Positions 25,899 through 33,853 of a stretch of DNA of 64,000 bases are shown here, piece after piece; the first letter of the stretch is position 1; each line of letters begins with the position of its first letter. The translations under genes were made by a program, and so were the position numbers. This DNA comes from Vulcanimicrobiota bacterium. Its GTDB lineage: Bacteria; Vulcanimicrobiota; Xenobia; Xenobiales; JADMJV01. Under the pieces are notes generated by a model that was given only the letters and a program-made list of their open reading frames with translations, searched no databases and was not told the DNA's origin. The stretch covers positions 1-64,000 of the forward strand of contig JAHBVR010000018.1 in NCBI GenBank assembly GCA_019637395.1, written 5' to 3'.

Positions 25899-28081
25899 AG
25901 AGGTGGCTGGCCTGGCTGCTGCTGACCGTCCCCGCCCTGGGCCGGCCGGTCAGCGATGACCGCCAGTTGCAACAGGCCCTGGCCCAGGCCACCCCCGGGG
26001 AAACCATCGAGGTCTTACCCGGACACTATCGCGGTCCGCTGATTTTGAATCGGCCCGTGCGGTTGCTGGGCCAGGGTTGGCCGGTCATCGACGGTCATGG
26101 CCAGGGCACCATCATCACCGTCAATGCCGCCGACTGCCATATCGAAGGCCTGGTCATCCGCAACTCCGGTAGTGAACCGGAACTCGACCATGCCGGCGTC
26201 ACCCTCAATCAGCCGCGCGCCCGGGTCAAGAACAATCGATTCGAGAACGTGCTTTTCGGCATCTTCGTGGCTCGCTCCGACGATAGTTTGATCAGCGGTA
26301 ACGATATCGCCAGCCAGCAACGCTACGACCTGGGCCGCCGCGGCGATAGCGTGCGGGTTTGGTACAGCAAACGCGTCCAGGTTCTCGACAATTACGCCCA
26401 CCATAGCCGCGACCTGGTGGCCTGGTATTCTTCCGACCTGATCATGCGGGGCAATCGCGTCGAGGGCGGCCGCTACGGCCTGCACTTCATGTACTGTGAC
26501 GGAGCCCGGGTCGAAGGCAATCTGCTCAAAGACAACTCGGTGGGCATCTACACCATGTACAGCCAGGGTTTGAAGCTCGAATCCAACCGGGTCATCGGCT
26601 GCCGCGGCGCCAGTGGCTACGGCCTGGGCTTCAAGGATGCCGGTGATGTGACCGTGCGCAACAACATTCTCTGCGACAACCGGGCCGGCATCTTTGTCGA
26701 CAGCACCCCCTTGAAGCCCGATAGCTATGCGCGCTTTGAGGATAATGTGGTGGCTTACAACGATATCGGCGTGGCTCTTTTTCCCTCCGTAAGCGGCGCC
26801 CAATTTTCGGGAAATCGGTTTCATGAAAACTACGAACAGGTCTCGCTGGAGGGCGGGGGCCAGCAAAAAGGCAACGATTTTGGCGGGAATTATTGGAGCG
26901 ATTATGCCGGCTGCGATCTGGACGGCGACGGCCGTGGCGATCTTCCCTATCGTGCCGAGCGCCTTTTTGAACGCCTGGCCGACCATAACCCCAAGCTGCG
27001 CCTCTTCACGCAAACTCCCCTGCAGGAAGCGCTGGACTCGGCCGCACGGATGTTTCCGCTGGTCAATCCTCAGGCCAAGCTGGAGGACAGCGCTCCTCTG
27101 ATCAGCGCGGGTGTTTTACCGGCCCCCGAGCCGCAGCCGGCCGCTCGAGCTCACTGGCTGTGGTTGAGCACGCTGGTCGCGCTGGCGCTGGTAACCGGCC
27201 GCCTGCCGGCTCTGAGAAAGGTGGAAAGGAAACGCGCTATGTCAACCAGCCTGCGAATCCAAAGGGTCAATAAAAGCTATGGACCGAACCAAATATTAAA
27301 GGATCTTTGCCTGGAATTGGAGCCGGGCCGAGCGCTGGCCTTGTGGGGCCCGAACGGGGCCGGTAAAACCACGGTCATTCGCTGCTTGCTCGATCTGATC
27401 GAGTACGAAGGGGAGATCTACCTCGGCGCCTATTCTTGTCGCCGACAAGGACGCCAGGCCCGCGGTCTGCTCGGCTACGTCCCCCAGGAACTGAACTTCC
27501 ATGACGATCTCGGCGTGCTGGAAACCATGGAATTCTATGCTGTGCTGCGTTCCGCCGCTGTGGACAGCATCGGGCCCCTGCTGGCCCAGGTTGGACTGGC
27601 TGAAGTGGGCCAGCGCAAGGTCGGCCAGCTCTCCGGCGGGATGCGCCAGCGCCTGGCCCTGGCATTGGCTCTGCTGGGAGACCCACCACTGCTGGTCCTG
27701 GACGAGCCGACCTCCAATCTGGACGCCGAAGCCCGCGACGGTTTTTTGAATCTGCTGCAACAATTGAGGCAGCAAGGCAAAAGTCTTTTGTTTACCACTC
27801 ACAGGCGCGAAGAAGTTCTACGTCTGGCCGATCAGGTGGCCCTGCTGCAGGCCGGCTCGCCGGCCCGGCTGTGTGCCCCCGCCGACTTGCAAACGCACAA
27901 TCTGAAAATTCTTTTGGCCGGGGAGCAACTCGACTCAGCCGTGCAGGTCTTGCGTCGCGATGGCTTCCAGCCGGCGCGCAATGGCAGCGGGGTTTACGTC
28001 GAGGTGGCCAGGGACGCCAAAGCCGCCCCCATTCAAGCCTTGTTTTCGGCCGGAATCCCGGTGCTGGACTTCGAGATTTAG
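25895..28081 (+). CDS. nosD-nosF: NosD-NosF fusion: periplasmic beta-helix, TM helix and ABC ATPase
   Basis: A single 728-residue frame. After a signal peptide, residues ~20-400 are a NosD right-handed beta-helix (CASH repeats such as NNRFENVLFGIFV and FGGNYWSDYAG). A helix follows at ~420-437 (WLWLSTLVALALVTG). From Met449 comes NosF: Walker A GPNGAGKT, signature LSGGMRQRLA, Walker B LLVLDEPTSNLD, and the switch His in TTHRRE. NosDFY normally consists of separate proteins that mature the copper sites of NosZ. The fused topology (outside, membrane, inside) is consistent. An internal ATG at 27239 with its own ribosome site may release free NosF. Confidence 0.92.
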   Translation: MKRWLAWLLLTVPALGRPVSDDRQLQQALAQATPGETIEVLPGHYRGPLILNRPVRLLGQGWPVIDGHGQGTIITVNAADCHIEGLVIRNSGSEPELDHAGVTLNQPRARVKNNRFENVLFGIFVARSDDSLISGNDIASQQRYDLGRRGDSVRVWYSKRVQVLDNYAHHSRDLVAWYSSDLIMRGNRVEGGRYGLHFMYCDGARVEGNLLKDNSVGIYTMYSQGLKLESNRVIGCRGASGYGLGFKDAGDVTVRNNILCDNRAGIFVDSTPLKPDSYARFEDNVVAYNDIGVALFPSVSGAQFSGNRFHENYEQVSLEGGGQQKGNDFGGNYWSDYAGCDLDGDGRGDLPYRAERLFERLADHNPKLRLFTQTPLQEALDSAARMFPLVNPQAKLEDSAPLISAGVLPAPEPQPAARAHWLWLSTLVALALVTGRLPALRKVERKRAMSTSLRIQRVNKSYGPNQILKDLCLELEPGRALALWGPNGAGKTTVIRCLLDLIEYEGEIYLGAYSCRRQGRQARGLLGYVPQELNFHDDLGVLETMEFYAVLRSAAVDSIGPLLAQVGLAEVGQRKVGQLSGGMRQRLALALALLGDPPLLVLDEPTSNLDAEARDGFLNLLQQLRQQGKSLLFTTHRREEVLRLADQVALLQAGSPARLCAPADLQTHNLKILLAGEQLDSAVQVLRRDGFQPARNGSGVYVEVARDAKAAPIQALFSAGIPVLDFEI
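27223..27241 (+). promoter_or_regulatory. Internal ribosome-binding site and ATG for NosF
   Basis: GGAAAGGA (27223-27230) stands 8 nt before an in-frame ATG (27239-27241) that begins the NosF homology. No stop separates it from NosD, so the same frame can yield a fusion and a separate ATPase. Confidence 0.6.
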
Positions 28082-28090
28082 GAGCCTGAA

Positions 28091-28924
28091 ATGCTAGCCC
28101 AAAACCTTTGGAACATCGCTCGCAAGGAAACTCGGGATGCCAGGCGCAATCGCTGGTACTGGCTCTATACGGGGGCCTTCGCGGTCCTCTCCCTGGCCCT
28201 GGCCTCCACCGCTCTGCTCGGCTCCGGCTTCGGCGGTCTGGCCGGCTTTGGGCGCACCAGCGCCAGCATGATCAACCTGGTTCTGCTGGTGGTGCCTTTG
28301 ATGGGATTGACTTCCGGTAGCCTCAGTCTGGCCGGTGAGCGCGAGCGCGGCACGCTGGCCTACCTGCTGGCCCAGCCCCTGAGTCGGGCAGAAATCTTCT
28401 GGGGAAAATTCCTGGGACAGGTTCTGTCACTCGGTTCCAGCCTGGTATTGGGCTTCGGCCTGAGCGGTTTACTGCTGGCCCGCGCCGGCGGCACTCAGCA
28501 ATGGGCACTTTACGCCGCCCTGCTGAGCTTGAGCCTGTTGCTGGCTCTGGTCAGTCTCGGCCTGGGCTTTTGCGTCGGTGCTCTCTGCCAGCGCAGCAGC
28601 GCCGCCCTGGGCGCCAGCCTGGTGGTCTGGCTCGGGCTGGCCTTCTTCGCCGACCTTCTCCTGATGGGCCTGGCCAGCACTCACTGGCTACCGGTGCAGG
28701 GACTCTTCCATTGCACCCTGGCCAATCCGGTGCAGCTCTTTCGCCTCAGTTCCTTGCTCTACCTGCGCGCCAACCTCGAAGTCCTGGGTCCGGTCGGCGT
28801 CTATGCCACACGCACTTACCAGGACTGGACTCTGCCCGTGCTGCTGGCCGGGCTGGCTCTCTGGGCAACCCTGCCCGCACTTTTTTCCTACGCTATCTAT
28901 CGTAAAAGGAGCTACTTAGGATGA
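28091..28924 (+). CDS. nosY: NosY-type ABC transporter permease
   Basis: A 277-residue membrane protein with six helices. The N-terminal NIARKETRDARRNRW precedes helix 1, and GLTSGSLSLAGERERGTLAYLLAQPLSR is interrupted by the coupling-helix region typical of NosY/ABC-2 permeases. It partners the NosF ATPase domain in copper-site maturation of NosZ. It lies 9 nt after the nosDF stop and overlaps nosL by 4 nt. Confidence 0.92.
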   Translation: MLAQNLWNIARKETRDARRNRWYWLYTGAFAVLSLALASTALLGSGFGGLAGFGRTSASMINLVLLVVPLMGLTSGSLSLAGERERGTLAYLLAQPLSRAEIFWGKFLGQVLSLGSSLVLGFGLSGLLLARAGGTQQWALYAALLSLSLLLALVSLGLGFCVGALCQRSSAALGASLVVWLGLAFFADLLLMGLASTHWLPVQGLFHCTLANPVQLFRLSSLLYLRANLEVLGPVGVYATRTYQDWTLPVLLAGLALWATLPALFSYAIYRKRSYLG

Positions 28925-29373
28925 AACCCGAGCATTGGATCCTGGCAGCCTGCCTGCTGGCTGGCTGCGCCCGCACTGCCTCCCCGCCCCAGCCGCCCGA
29001 CCTCAAACTGGGTGAGATGAATTGTTCGCGTTGCGGCATGTCCATCGACGACGGCCGGTTTGCCGCCGCCCGCCAGGTCGGAGGAGTGCTTCGCCTCTAC
29101 GACGACGCCGGCGAGATGTTCTTGGAAAGAAAGCAAAGCCCGGCCGCAGACGAGTACCTGTGGGTGCGCGACTATAACGATCAAAAGTGGCTGGACGGAC
29201 GCACCTGCCGCTATCTCCGCGGGAGCAAAATTCGCAGTCCGATGGGCTTTCAGGTGGCGGCTACGGCGGATGAACTGGCGGCCGCTCCGCTGGCCGCCCG
29301 CTGGGGGTGCCAGGTACTCGATTTAGAGACTCTACAAAACCAATGGAACTCACAGGAGGAAAAACAACCATGA
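28921..29373 (+). CDS. nosL: NosL copper-binding lipoprotein
   Basis: A 150-residue lipoprotein (lipobox LLAGC). CSRCGMSI is the copper(I)-binding motif of NosL, the chaperone that hands copper to NosDFY and NosZ. The downstream MEFLERK-type region has here become GEMFLERKQ, and DYNDQKWLDGRTCRYLRG follows. It overlaps nosY and the cytochrome c gene. Confidence 0.93.
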   Translation: MKPEHWILAACLLAGCARTASPPQPPDLKLGEMNCSRCGMSIDDGRFAAARQVGGVLRLYDDAGEMFLERKQSPAADEYLWVRDYNDQKWLDGRTCRYLRGSKIRSPMGFQVAATADELAAAPLAARWGCQVLDLETLQNQWNSQEEKQP

Positions 29374-29765
29374 AACGTTCTCTCATCTTACTGGCGCTAC
29401 TCAGCTGGGGCTGCAACGGGCAGGCTCCCCCCGCCGCCACCAGTCCTTCCAGCGCGGCCACCACGGCGGAGCCCGCAGCGGTGGCCGCCAATCCAGTGGA
29501 AGCCGGCAAAAAACTCTATGAGTCCACCTGCTCGGCCTGCCACGCAGCTGACGGAGCCGGCGTCCCGGGCCTGGGCAAGCCCCTCAAAGGCAGCTCCATG
29601 CTGACGCTAAGCGATGCCGAGCTGGTTGACTTTATCAAGCAGGGGCGCGACACCAGCGACCCTAAAAATACCACCAAGGTCGCCATGCCGCCCAAGGGTG
29701 GCAACCCCGCCCTCAGCGACAATGACCTGGGCCAGATTGTCGCCTATCTGCGCAGCCTGAAATGA
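29370..29765 (+). CDS. Monoheme c-type cytochrome lipoprotein
   Basis: A 131-residue protein. The ATG at 29370 is chosen because AGGAGGA precedes it by 9 nt and a lipoprotein signal follows (LLSWGC). After an Ala/Pro/Ser-rich linker come CSACH (heme c) and AMPPKGG (axial Met). It is last in the nos operon and is a likely electron donor to NosZ, as for NosC in clade II clusters. It overlaps the nosL stop. Confidence 0.9.
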   Translation: MKRSLILLALLSWGCNGQAPPAATSPSSAATTAEPAAVAANPVEAGKKLYESTCSACHAADGAGVPGLGKPLKGSSMLTLSDAELVDFIKQGRDTSDPKNTTKVAMPPKGGNPALSDNDLGQIVAYLRSLK

Positions 29766-29767
29766 CA

Positions 29768-29868
29768 CCTCCGCCTAAAGTCTGACCCCCAAACCGTGCC
29801 CGAGGCGGAGAGATGATTTCCCCTTATGCGGGCGCGGCCGACTCCTTCCTCGGGCTACTCTAACCATG
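29768..29868 (+). promoter_or_regulatory. Duplicated promoter block, copy 1 (Crp paralogue)
   Basis: It starts with CCTCCGCCTAAAGTCTGAC, contains AAACCGTGCCCGAG and CCCCTTATGCGGGC, and ends at TACTCT (29856-29861), a -10 candidate. The same elements with nearly the same spacing recur at 34849-34948. CTCCGCC and GGCGGAG form an inverted repeat. There is no sigma70 -35, which suggests activator dependence, possibly autoregulation. Confidence 0.55.
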
Positions 29869-29905
29869 CGCTCGAACAGGAGCAGCCCGGGAGGAGTCAC
29901 AAACC

Positions 29906-30562
29906 ATGAGCATCGCCGTCGCCGAACGTGAGGTCCTTGTCCACAGCATTCTTGGGGATCGCGCCGCGAATAAGTCTTTGCAGCCGGGCGAGAGCCTGTT
30001 CTGGCAGGGCGATTTCCCCACCGCCGTCTATCAGGTACTGGAAGGATTCGTCAAGCTGACCTGGACCAGTCCCTGCGGCCGTGAGACAATTTCGGAATTG
30101 CTCCTTCCAGGAGACGTGTTGGACCTGCCCAGCTGCCTGGACGGCTCGCCCTACCCGTTTACCTGTAAAGCTCCCTCCAACAGCACCGCCCGGCTGGCGG
30201 TGGTTTCCCGCGGTGTCCTGCTCGAAGACCCTGAAATGGCCCGGCGCTGCCAACTGCGTATGGTCCAGCAGTTGCGCCGGCAGCGCAGCAGCCGGGTGGC
30301 CTCTCCGGCCGAGCGCGTGGAAGTACGACTTTCCCGCGCGTTGCTGTGGCTGGCTGAAAGTCTGGGCGAAAAGGTGGGCCAACGGGTCTCCTTTCAACTG
30401 CAATTGACCCGCCAGGAACTGGCCGAATGGATTGGCACCACCACCGAAACCGTCATTCGCCTGTGCAGTGACTGGAAGCGCCGCTCCTTGATCGAATGGG
30501 ACCGGCACTTCCTGACGCTGATCAATGTTCAACAACTGGGATTTCTAGGCGATGCCGCTTAG
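29906..30562 (+). CDS. Crp/Fnr-family regulator, paralogue A
   Basis: A 218-residue protein: cNMP-type beta roll (FWQGDFPTAVYQVLEGFVKL, RETISELLLPGDV), dimer helix, and HTH with RQELAEWIGTTTETVIRL. The recognition helix has E-x-x-x-R but lacks the Ser of the Fnr E-x-x-S-R motif, so its target should differ from the Dnr boxes. Four cysteines (SPCGRE, SCLDG, TCKAP, LCSDW) are shared with the paralogue at 34989. The ATG follows GGGAGGAG. By eye about 85% of residues match paralogue B. Confidence 0.9.
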   Translation: MSIAVAEREVLVHSILGDRAANKSLQPGESLFWQGDFPTAVYQVLEGFVKLTWTSPCGRETISELLLPGDVLDLPSCLDGSPYPFTCKAPSNSTARLAVVSRGVLLEDPEMARRCQLRMVQQLRRQRSSRVASPAERVEVRLSRALLWLAESLGEKVGQRVSFQLQLTRQELAEWIGTTTETVIRLCSDWKRRSLIEWDRHFLTLINVQQLGFLGDAA

Positions 30563-30600
30563 TCCCCAGCCTGATTTGGACATGAAAGGTAGGTCAAGCT

Positions 30601-31062
30601 ATGAATCAGCATCCTGTGCACGTGCAAAGTTTGCTCGTCCCTTTGGACGGGTCTCGGGCGGCGGAGTCCGCCCTGGCTTGGGCTGAGGAGCTGGCTGGCA
30701 AACACCAGTCAGAAATCATCTTATTGCGCGTAGGCCGCGAGCCCAACATCCTTGAGGTTCGCGATATCGATGATTTGAAAGCTTTCATGCAAAGGGATGA
30801 AGAAGACTGCCGCAGCTATCTCCAGCAGGTAAAATTGCGGCTGAAATCCGCGGCTTTTGTCAAAGTGCGCCTCGAATATTGCCTGGGTAATCCCGGTCCG
30901 GCGATTGTGCGCAAGGCCGCCGAGCTGGGCGCCTCCCTGATCGTGATGGCTTCGCACGGGCGTGACGGAATGGCCCGCTGGTGGCTGGGCAGTGTGGCCG
31001 AAAGAGTCACCCGCCACGCAGCCTGTCCGGTGCTCCTTGTACGCCAGGCCGATCAGGCCTGA
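30601..31062 (+). CDS. Universal stress protein (single domain)
   Basis: A 153-residue Usp: LLVPLDGSRAAESALAWA at the start, central VRLEYCLGNPG, then LIVMASHGRDG and the ATP-loop GSVAERVTRHAACPVLLV. The G-x2-G-x9-G-S/T type loop suggests ATP binding. It follows Crp paralogue A and its stop lies inside a hairpin at 31051-31070. No clear Dnr box precedes it, so it is probably co-transcribed with the Crp gene. Confidence 0.92.
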   Translation: MNQHPVHVQSLLVPLDGSRAAESALAWAEELAGKHQSEIILLRVGREPNILEVRDIDDLKAFMQRDEEDCRSYLQQVKLRLKSAAFVKVRLEYCLGNPGPAIVRKAAELGASLIVMASHGRDGMARWWLGSVAERVTRHAACPVLLVRQADQA

Positions 31063-31070
31063 GCCTGATC
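31051..31070. terminator. Hairpin at the end of the Usp gene
   Basis: GATCAGGC and GCCTGATC form a perfect 8-bp stem with a CTGA loop around the Usp stop codon. It lacks a T-run. It overlaps the Fnr/Dnr-like box of the next gene. Confidence 0.4.
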
Positions 31071-31072
31071 AT
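31059..31072 (+). promoter_or_regulatory. Degenerate Fnr/Dnr box before the PP2C gene
   Basis: CTGAGCCTGATCAT, centred at 31065.5, 45.5 nt before the ATG at 31111; TAGACT (31095-31100) is the -10. The left half-site is weak (CTGAG). Confidence 0.5.
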
Positions 31073-31110
31073 AGTCGCCAGGGCAATTCGAGCCTAGACT
31101 ATGATCAGTC

Positions 31111-31974
31111 ATGAGCGAGGAACAACCGGACAGGCATCGTTTTGAACTTCGCACCGTGTGTCCGTTGGGGGATTGCCCTGTGACCATCCACGGGGAGCCT
31201 CACCGTGGCGCGATGGAAATCGTGGATTGCTCTCGCTGGCGCGAAGGGCATCGCTGCCGAGCGGAATGCGCGCCTCAGGTGAGTTTGGAACACGCCATGG
31301 AACTGGGCCGGCGCGTTCAGGAAATGTTGGAGCCGCCGCCCTTCCAGCGCTTCGAAGAGGTAACCGCAGATAGCTGGATGTCTGTCAGTCAACGGGTGGG
31401 AGGCGACTTTCAATCGATTTATTCTCTCGGCAGGCGAATTCGGGCTATTCAAGGGGATGTCATGGGCAAGGGCCTGAATGCCGCCTTGCTGGCCGCCTAC
31501 CTGGTCGGCCTGTTCGAGGGGTTGAGCCGGCAGGAACTGCCCTTGCCGGAAGTGCTTGCGCGCATGAATTGCTGCCTGGCGGAACGTACCCGAAATCGCC
31601 CGATGTTTGCCACGGCCCTGGTCCTGGAAGTCGACCTGGCCGCCCGGGAATGGTCCTTCTCCCGGGCGGGCCACGAATTGCCCTTGCTGGTGCGCTATGA
31701 CGGCCGAATTTGCCGGTTGCCCAAAGGGGGAGCCCTGCCTTTGGGAGTCGACCTTCAGGAGCGCTTCTCGGCATTCCACCTCCCCCTTCAGGCGGGCGAC
31801 CGTCTGCTGGTCTACACCGACGGCGCCCTGGAGGTGGGCTTGAACCAGGAGCGATTGCGGGAAGCGCTGACCAGGCCCCGCTTGGGAATACCGGATGTGG
31901 TGGCCCTGCTGGCCGCCCCGCCCTACCGTGACGACGTGAGTTTACTGCTCTTATCCTGCGATCCACCAACTTGA
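31111..31974 (+). CDS. PP2C/SpoIIE-type phosphatase with Cys-rich N-terminus
   Basis: A 287-residue protein. Residues 1-70 carry a cysteine set (CPLGDC, VDCSRW, HRCRAEC) that could bind metal or sense redox/NO. The PPM phosphatase domain has VGGDFQS, IQGDVMGKG, FSRAGHELP, LPLGVD, LLVYTDGALE and YRDDVSL, which hold the metal-binding Asp residues of SpoIIE/RsbU enzymes. It probably dephosphorylates an anti-sigma antagonist or similar partner. It is co-transcribed with the decarboxylase 16 nt downstream. A perfect inverted repeat flanks its promoter. Confidence 0.85.
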   Translation: MSEEQPDRHRFELRTVCPLGDCPVTIHGEPHRGAMEIVDCSRWREGHRCRAECAPQVSLEHAMELGRRVQEMLEPPPFQRFEEVTADSWMSVSQRVGGDFQSIYSLGRRIRAIQGDVMGKGLNAALLAAYLVGLFEGLSRQELPLPEVLARMNCCLAERTRNRPMFATALVLEVDLAAREWSFSRAGHELPLLVRYDGRICRLPKGGALPLGVDLQERFSAFHLPLQAGDRLLVYTDGALEVGLNQERLREALTRPRLGIPDVVALLAAPPYRDDVSLLLLSCDPPT

Positions 31975-31990
31975 CCGGAGTTCTGAATCC

Positions 31991-33622
31991 ATGCCAACCT
32001 ATCAATCGATCCTCAACGAATTGCGGCGCAGTTTTCCCCAACCCACCAGCGACCGGATTCACGATTCCTATGTGACTCACACGGTGATGCGCGTGCTTGA
32101 CCAGGTCGACGCTTTGAAGAGCGAGTTGCCGATCTGGGGCAGCAAGCTGCCCCTCGATTATGAATTGGCGCGCCAGAGCCGCCTGCACTGGGAAGGTAAA
32201 AGCCTTGAGGAGGTCAGCAGTGAGCTGGTCAGCTATCTCAATGGCCTCAATATCTGGGGGCATCCAAAAACGCAAATCAATATTTGTCCTCCTCCCACGG
32301 TAGCTTCGCTGGTGGCCCAGGTGATCAGCGGGCTGGCCAGCCCCAATCTGGTCTGGGACGAAGTCAGCCAGCGCTTTGCTCTGGCCGAGGTCGAGGTCGC
32401 TTCGATCGTTTCCGAGCTGATGGGCTATGATTCCCAGACCTCCGCGGGTATCTTCACCTTTGGGGGGACCGGCTGCACGCTTTATGCCCACCGCATCGCC
32501 CTGGAAAAAGCCCTTCCCGGCTCGCTGAAGGAGGGAGTGCGCCAGGACGCGGCTATTCTGGTCAGCGCCAACGGCCACTACTGCAAGTTGACGGTGGCCG
32601 GCTGGTTGGGCCTGGGCCAAAAGAATGTCCACGCCATCCCCACCGACGCGCGCAATCAAATCCGGCTGGACCTTCTGGAAGAGCGAGCTCGCGAGATCCT
32701 GGCCGGCGGCGGCAAAATCGCCTGTTTTATGGCTACCGTCGGCACCACCGACTGTTTCGCCCTGGATGATGTGGAGGCGATAGTCAGGCTACGCGACCGT
32801 CTGGTTCAGGAGTTTTCCCTGGACTATTCTCCCCACGTTCACGCCGACGCGGTCATCGGTTGGGCCTGGAGCGTCTTTCGAGACTACCAATGGGAAGCCA
32901 ATCCTCTGGGCTTCCGGCCGCGCACCGTGCGTGCCCTGGCGGCCACCGTGGAACGTCTGGCCGGCTTGGAACTGGCGGACTCGATCGGCATCGATTTCCA
33001 CAAAACCGGCTTCACGCCTTATGTTTCCAGCCTGCTGTTGGTCAAAGAAAGCCAGGACTTGCGCCGGCTGGGCCGCGGCTACGAGGAGATGCCCTATCTG
33101 TTTCAGACCGGCGAGTATCACCCGGGTCTGTTTACACTCGAAACCTCCCGCAGCGGCAGCGGCATTCTGTCGGCCCTGGCCAATCTGCGCCTATTCGGGC
33201 GGACGGGACTGCAGTCGCTGTTGGGACATCTGGTGGAAAAAGCCCAGGTCCTGAGAGAATTGTTGGAAGCCCGCCCCTATCTCACCATCGTGAATCGCGA
33301 CAATTTCGGTCCGGTGACACTGTTTCGCGCCTATCCGAACGGGATCGACACCTTTCGGGTGCACGAGCGTGAATTGACAGATCCGGCTTTTGCCGAGCAA
33401 CTGGTGGCGCACAACGAATACAATCGCAGGTTGTCCCGTTTTCTCCACACGGAAGCCATGTCGGGGCGGGGCGTCCTGCTGGGCCAGTCCGACTGCTTTC
33501 GGCTCACTCCCTTCGGGCTCCCGATCGTGGCTCTCAAGTCTTACATCACTTCCCCTTTCGTCGAAGACCTTCATCTCGAACAATTGGTGGAGAAAATCGC
33601 CCAGGCCCAGCGCCTAATGTAG
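31991..33622 (+). CDS. PLP-dependent group II decarboxylase
   Basis: A 543-residue enzyme of the glutamate/aromatic amino acid decarboxylase group. The PLP-binding Lys is in DFHKTGFTPY, the aspartate pairing with the pyridine nitrogen in HVHADAVIGWA, and the phosphate-binding stretch is FTFGGTGCTLYA. TLETSRSGSG is also typical. The substrate is not clear; glutamate, tyrosine or another acid is possible. An amino acid decarboxylase could consume protons during anaerobic stress. GGAG precedes the ATG. Confidence 0.85.
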   Translation: MPTYQSILNELRRSFPQPTSDRIHDSYVTHTVMRVLDQVDALKSELPIWGSKLPLDYELARQSRLHWEGKSLEEVSSELVSYLNGLNIWGHPKTQINICPPPTVASLVAQVISGLASPNLVWDEVSQRFALAEVEVASIVSELMGYDSQTSAGIFTFGGTGCTLYAHRIALEKALPGSLKEGVRQDAAILVSANGHYCKLTVAGWLGLGQKNVHAIPTDARNQIRLDLLEERAREILAGGGKIACFMATVGTTDCFALDDVEAIVRLRDRLVQEFSLDYSPHVHADAVIGWAWSVFRDYQWEANPLGFRPRTVRALAATVERLAGLELADSIGIDFHKTGFTPYVSSLLLVKESQDLRRLGRGYEEMPYLFQTGEYHPGLFTLETSRSGSGILSALANLRLFGRTGLQSLLGHLVEKAQVLRELLEARPYLTIVNRDNFGPVTLFRAYPNGIDTFRVHERELTDPAFAEQLVAHNEYNRRLSRFLHTEAMSGRGVLLGQSDCFRLTPFGLPIVALKSYITSPFVEDLHLEQLVEKIAQAQRLM

Positions 33623-33853
33623 TGACAGGCTACGCAAATAGAGAATCAGGGCCGGCATCTCGTCGGCATTCAGGGGACCGTGCCACCACTTGCTTTGATT
33701 GGCGTCCAGGGGAAAGCCGGAATGATAAATCCCGGATTGGGCCCAGGTCTCCAGATCTTCATCGGTTCTATTTCGAAAAGCGTCGGGACGCGAAAAGTCG
33801 GGCGGCTTCTTCTCGGCCTCGGGAGAAAGGGCGGCCGGGCCGTCGCCAAAGAT
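33614..33853 (-). pseudogene. C-terminal remnant of a c-type cytochrome
   Basis: The minus strand is open for 80 codons from 33853 to a TAG at 33614, reading FGDGPAALSPEAEKKPPDFS, then DLETWAQSGIYHSG, and ending NADEMPALILYLRSL. GDGPAAL...PPDFS and the final helix are typical of the part of a cytochrome c that follows CxxCH. The heme motif is missing: the homology stops abruptly where the truncated ATP-grasp gene (other frame) begins. A deletion appears to have joined two genes. Confidence 0.65.

Noticed and set aside
26015-27013. Minus-strand 332-codon open frame opposite nosD
   Set aside because: Antisense to the repeated beta-helix of NosD; the apparent hydrophobic pattern mirrors the CASH repeats.
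29768-29868. Riboswitch before the Crp paralogues
   Set aside because: The conserved block ends at a likely -10 (TACTCT), so it is mostly promoter DNA upstream of the transcript; it matches no riboswitch consensus I know.
30571-30584. CTGATTTGGACATG as another Fnr/Dnr box before the Usp gene at 30601
   Set aside because: The right half-site is poor and the centre is only 23.5 nt from the ATG, incompatible with the spacing of the other boxes.
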